A stretch of DNA of 16,001 nucleotides. It comes from Candidatus Competibacteraceae bacterium. Lineage in GTDB: Bacteria; Pseudomonadota; Gammaproteobacteria; Competibacterales; Competibacteraceae. The notes beneath the pieces were generated by a model that did no database searches, was not told where the DNA came from, and worked only from the letters and a program-made list of their open reading frames with translations. The stretch is from NCBI GenBank assembly GCA_003527885.1, contig DPWB01000030.1, positions 1 to 16,001 on the forward strand, read 5' to 3'. The translations under genes and the position numbers were made by a program. Shown here piece by piece: positions 14,424 through 16,001 of this stretch; within the stretch, counting starts at the first letter, position 1, and every line of letters starts with the position of its first letter.

Positions 14424-14452
14424 TTGATACTTTGTTGGTATGCTGATACAAT
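14424..14452 (+). promoter_or_regulatory. Promoter of the L,D-transpeptidase gene
   Basis: TTGATA (14424-14429), a 17-base spacer and TACAAT (14447-14452) form a near-consensus sigma-70 promoter. The TGA just before the -10 adds an extended -10 element. Transcription would start near 14459, giving a leader of about 30 bases. This is the best promoter in the window. Confidence 0.8.
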
Positions 14453-14490
14453 CGAATAAGCGGTTTCAGAGCCTCAGGGTGTTGGTCTTT

Positions 14491-16001
14491 ATGTCAAAAC
14501 GGATCGTTTTTTCCATATTGGTTTCCACGCTATTGGGCGCTTGCGCGCTCGATTCCATGTTGGTGTCGGCGCAGGTCGCCGGCGCCGGCGGCCCTCCAGC
14601 GCTCAATACGCCGGCCCCCGGCCCCGCCGCGGTCGCGGGCGCTTCCGCCACCGTGGCCACGCTGCAAGCGGAGCCAAGCGCCAATCCGGTACAGGACGAA
14701 CTGGAGCCGGAACCCGCCATCAAGCCCGAGCAGGCGCCGCCGGCCGAAACGGTCGCCGCGCCGCCGCCGCTGCCGCCGTGTCCGAGCGATGGCGGCGGGT
14801 TGCAAAATCGGGTCGCTTTGCAGATTTGCCAGCAGGTTCGCGCCGAGCCGCCGCCGACACACGTTACGGTGCAAAACCGCGACTTGCGCAAACTGGATGC
14901 TCTCATTCCCTTTTACGCGCAACGCAATTATCAGATGGTTTGGCTGGGTGCGGACGGTAGGCCGCTACCGGTGGCGGCCGAACTGCTCAAGGTGCTCGGC
15001 GAGGCCGAAAACGAAGGCTTGCGCTCCTCGGACTACGGTCGCAGCGCCTTGCAAAAGCTGGAAACCGCGCTCCAGCAAGGCGGTGGCGCGGCGGATGCCA
15101 AGCACTTGGCGGAATTTGATTTGCTGTTTACCGACGCTTATCTGAGCTATGCCTCTCATCTGCTCTCCGGCCGGTTCGCGCCCCGCAAGCTCGATCCCGA
15201 ATGGGCGATCAAACCGCGCTCTCGGGATCTTGCGCACGTGTTGAACACCGCCCTTTCCAGCGGCGGCGGCATCACCGAATCACTGCGCGATCTGACGCCG
15301 AAAGGGAAGGGCTACACCCAATTGCGCGACGTGTTGCAGCGCTACCGCAAGATCGAACAAACGGGCGGCTGGCCTATCGTCAGCGGTGCGTTGGGACCGG
15401 GTTCGCAGGGAAGTCAGGTGCGGAATCTGAGGGTTCGCTTGCAGGCCAGCGGCGATTTGACCGAAGGTGACGGCGGCAAGACCCCGGCCTACGACAAGGC
15501 GGTCAGCGACGCGGTGCGCCGCTTTCAGAAGCGGCACGGCTTGGGAGAAACCGGAACGGTCAACGGGGCGACCTTGACGGCGCTGAACGTACCGCTCGCC
15601 CAGCGAATCCGCCAGGTCGAACTGAACTTGGAGCGCTGGCGTTGGCTGCCGGACGAGTTTGGCGCGCGCTATATCCTGGTCAACATTCCCAACTTCAAGA
15701 TGAACGTGATTGAAGATGGCAAGCCGGTGATGGAAGCCAAGGTGGTGGTGGGTCGGGAAGAGCGCCAGACGCCGACCTTCACGGCCAACATGGCCTATCT
15801 GGTGATGAGCCCGAAATGGTATGTGCCGCGCTCCATCGCCGTGAAGGATAAATTGCCGCAGCTCAAGCGCAATCCCCAGGCGCTGGCGCGACAGAATATC
15901 CGCATCTACAACAGCGCCGGCCAGCAGATCAACCCGGGCGCGGTCAACTGGAAAGCGGTCAGCGAAAATAATTTCAACTATCAGTTCCGCCAGGACGCCG
16001 G
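14491..16001 (+). CDS. L,D-transpeptidase, YcbB/LdtD family, lipoprotein (partial)
   Basis: These enzymes form 3-3 cross-links between meso-diaminopimelate residues of peptidoglycan in the periplasm. The frame is open from ATG 14491 to the window edge (503 residues), so the C-terminus is missing. Residues 1-18 form a lipoprotein signal (lipobox LGAC, Cys18). Residues about 25-110 are a Pro/Ala/Glu-rich linker. Residues about 125-290 fit the YcbB scaffold domain, and 302-368 a peptidoglycan-binding domain (QVRNLRVRLQ...AVRRFQKRHGL). The catalytic YkuD domain begins near 393 (RYILVNIPNFKMNVIEDGKP) and includes SPKWYVPRSIAVKD. The active-site SHGC-type motif lies beyond the window, so activity cannot be confirmed. 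The Shine-Dalgarno is weak despite the strong promoter. Confidence 0.9.
   Translation, partial: MSKRIVFSILVSTLLGACALDSMLVSAQVAGAGGPPALNTPAPGPAAVAGASATVATLQAEPSANPVQDELEPEPAIKPEQAPPAETVAAPPPLPPCPSDGGGLQNRVALQICQQVRAEPPPTHVTVQNRDLRKLDALIPFYAQRNYQMVWLGADGRPLPVAAELLKVLGEAENEGLRSSDYGRSALQKLETALQQGGGAADAKHLAEFDLLFTDAYLSYASHLLSGRFAPRKLDPEWAIKPRSRDLAHVLNTALSSGGGITESLRDLTPKGKGYTQLRDVLQRYRKIEQTGGWPIVSGALGPGSQGSQVRNLRVRLQASGDLTEGDGGKTPAYDKAVSDAVRRFQKRHGLGETGTVNGATLTALNVPLAQRIRQVELNLERWRWLPDEFGARYILVNIPNFKMNVIEDGKPVMEAKVVVGREERQTPTFTANMAYLVMSPKWYVPRSIAVKDKLPQLKRNPQALARQNIRIYNSAGQQINPGAVNWKAVSENNFNYQFRQDA

Noticed and set aside
14382..14426. Terminator after the DUF2173-like genes
   Set aside because: A T-run at 14420-14425 is preceded by only patchy complementarity (for example ATTTG with CAAAT, then mismatches), so no stable stem can be supported.

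Overview
The window is about 16 kb of GC-rich, densely coded bacterial DNA. Position 1 is almost certainly a contig end, because bases 24-67 are Illumina P7/Nextera i7 adapter sequence fused to genomic DNA. The gene set points to a gammaproteobacterium: hrpB, a TcdA-type dehydratase, class I fbp, an AmpD with all its key residues, a FimX-like protein, SirB2 and a YcbB-type L,D-transpeptidase. A phasin suggests polyhydroxyalkanoate storage. An environmental lineage such as Competibacteraceae or Chromatiales is a guess from gene content only.

Layout. 131-2425 (+): AraC-family regulator, TatD-family hydrolase and TcdA, tightly packed or overlapping. 2655-3854 (+): nitronate monooxygenase-like flavoprotein, which meets ampD tail to tail. 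3847-6909 (-): a large two-receiver/GGDEF/EAL protein of FimX type followed 6 bases later by ampD, probably one operon, with a hairpin-rich leader at 6920-6973. 7106-8247 (-): fbp with its own terminator. 8440-8787 (+): phasin, divergent from fbp. 8907-9605 (+): secreted Sel1-repeat protein, convergent with SirB2 (9611-9997, -). 10077-10544 (+): PAAR-like DUF4280 protein with an apparent one-base frameshift. 10460-12991 (-): ATP-dependent helicase HrpB. 13198-14336 (+): three consecutive small paralogues resembling DUF2173. 14491-16001 (+): lipoprotein L,D-transpeptidase, cut by the window end.

Most of the window is housekeeping: RNA modification and helicase functions, gluconeogenesis and peptidoglycan turnover. 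The parts that stand out are the DUF2173-like triplet, the FimX-like c-di-GMP receptor linked to ampD, its leader with two mutually exclusive stem-loops, and the broken reading frame in the PAAR-like gene. I see no tRNA, rRNA, CRISPR array, insertion sequence or phage gene.
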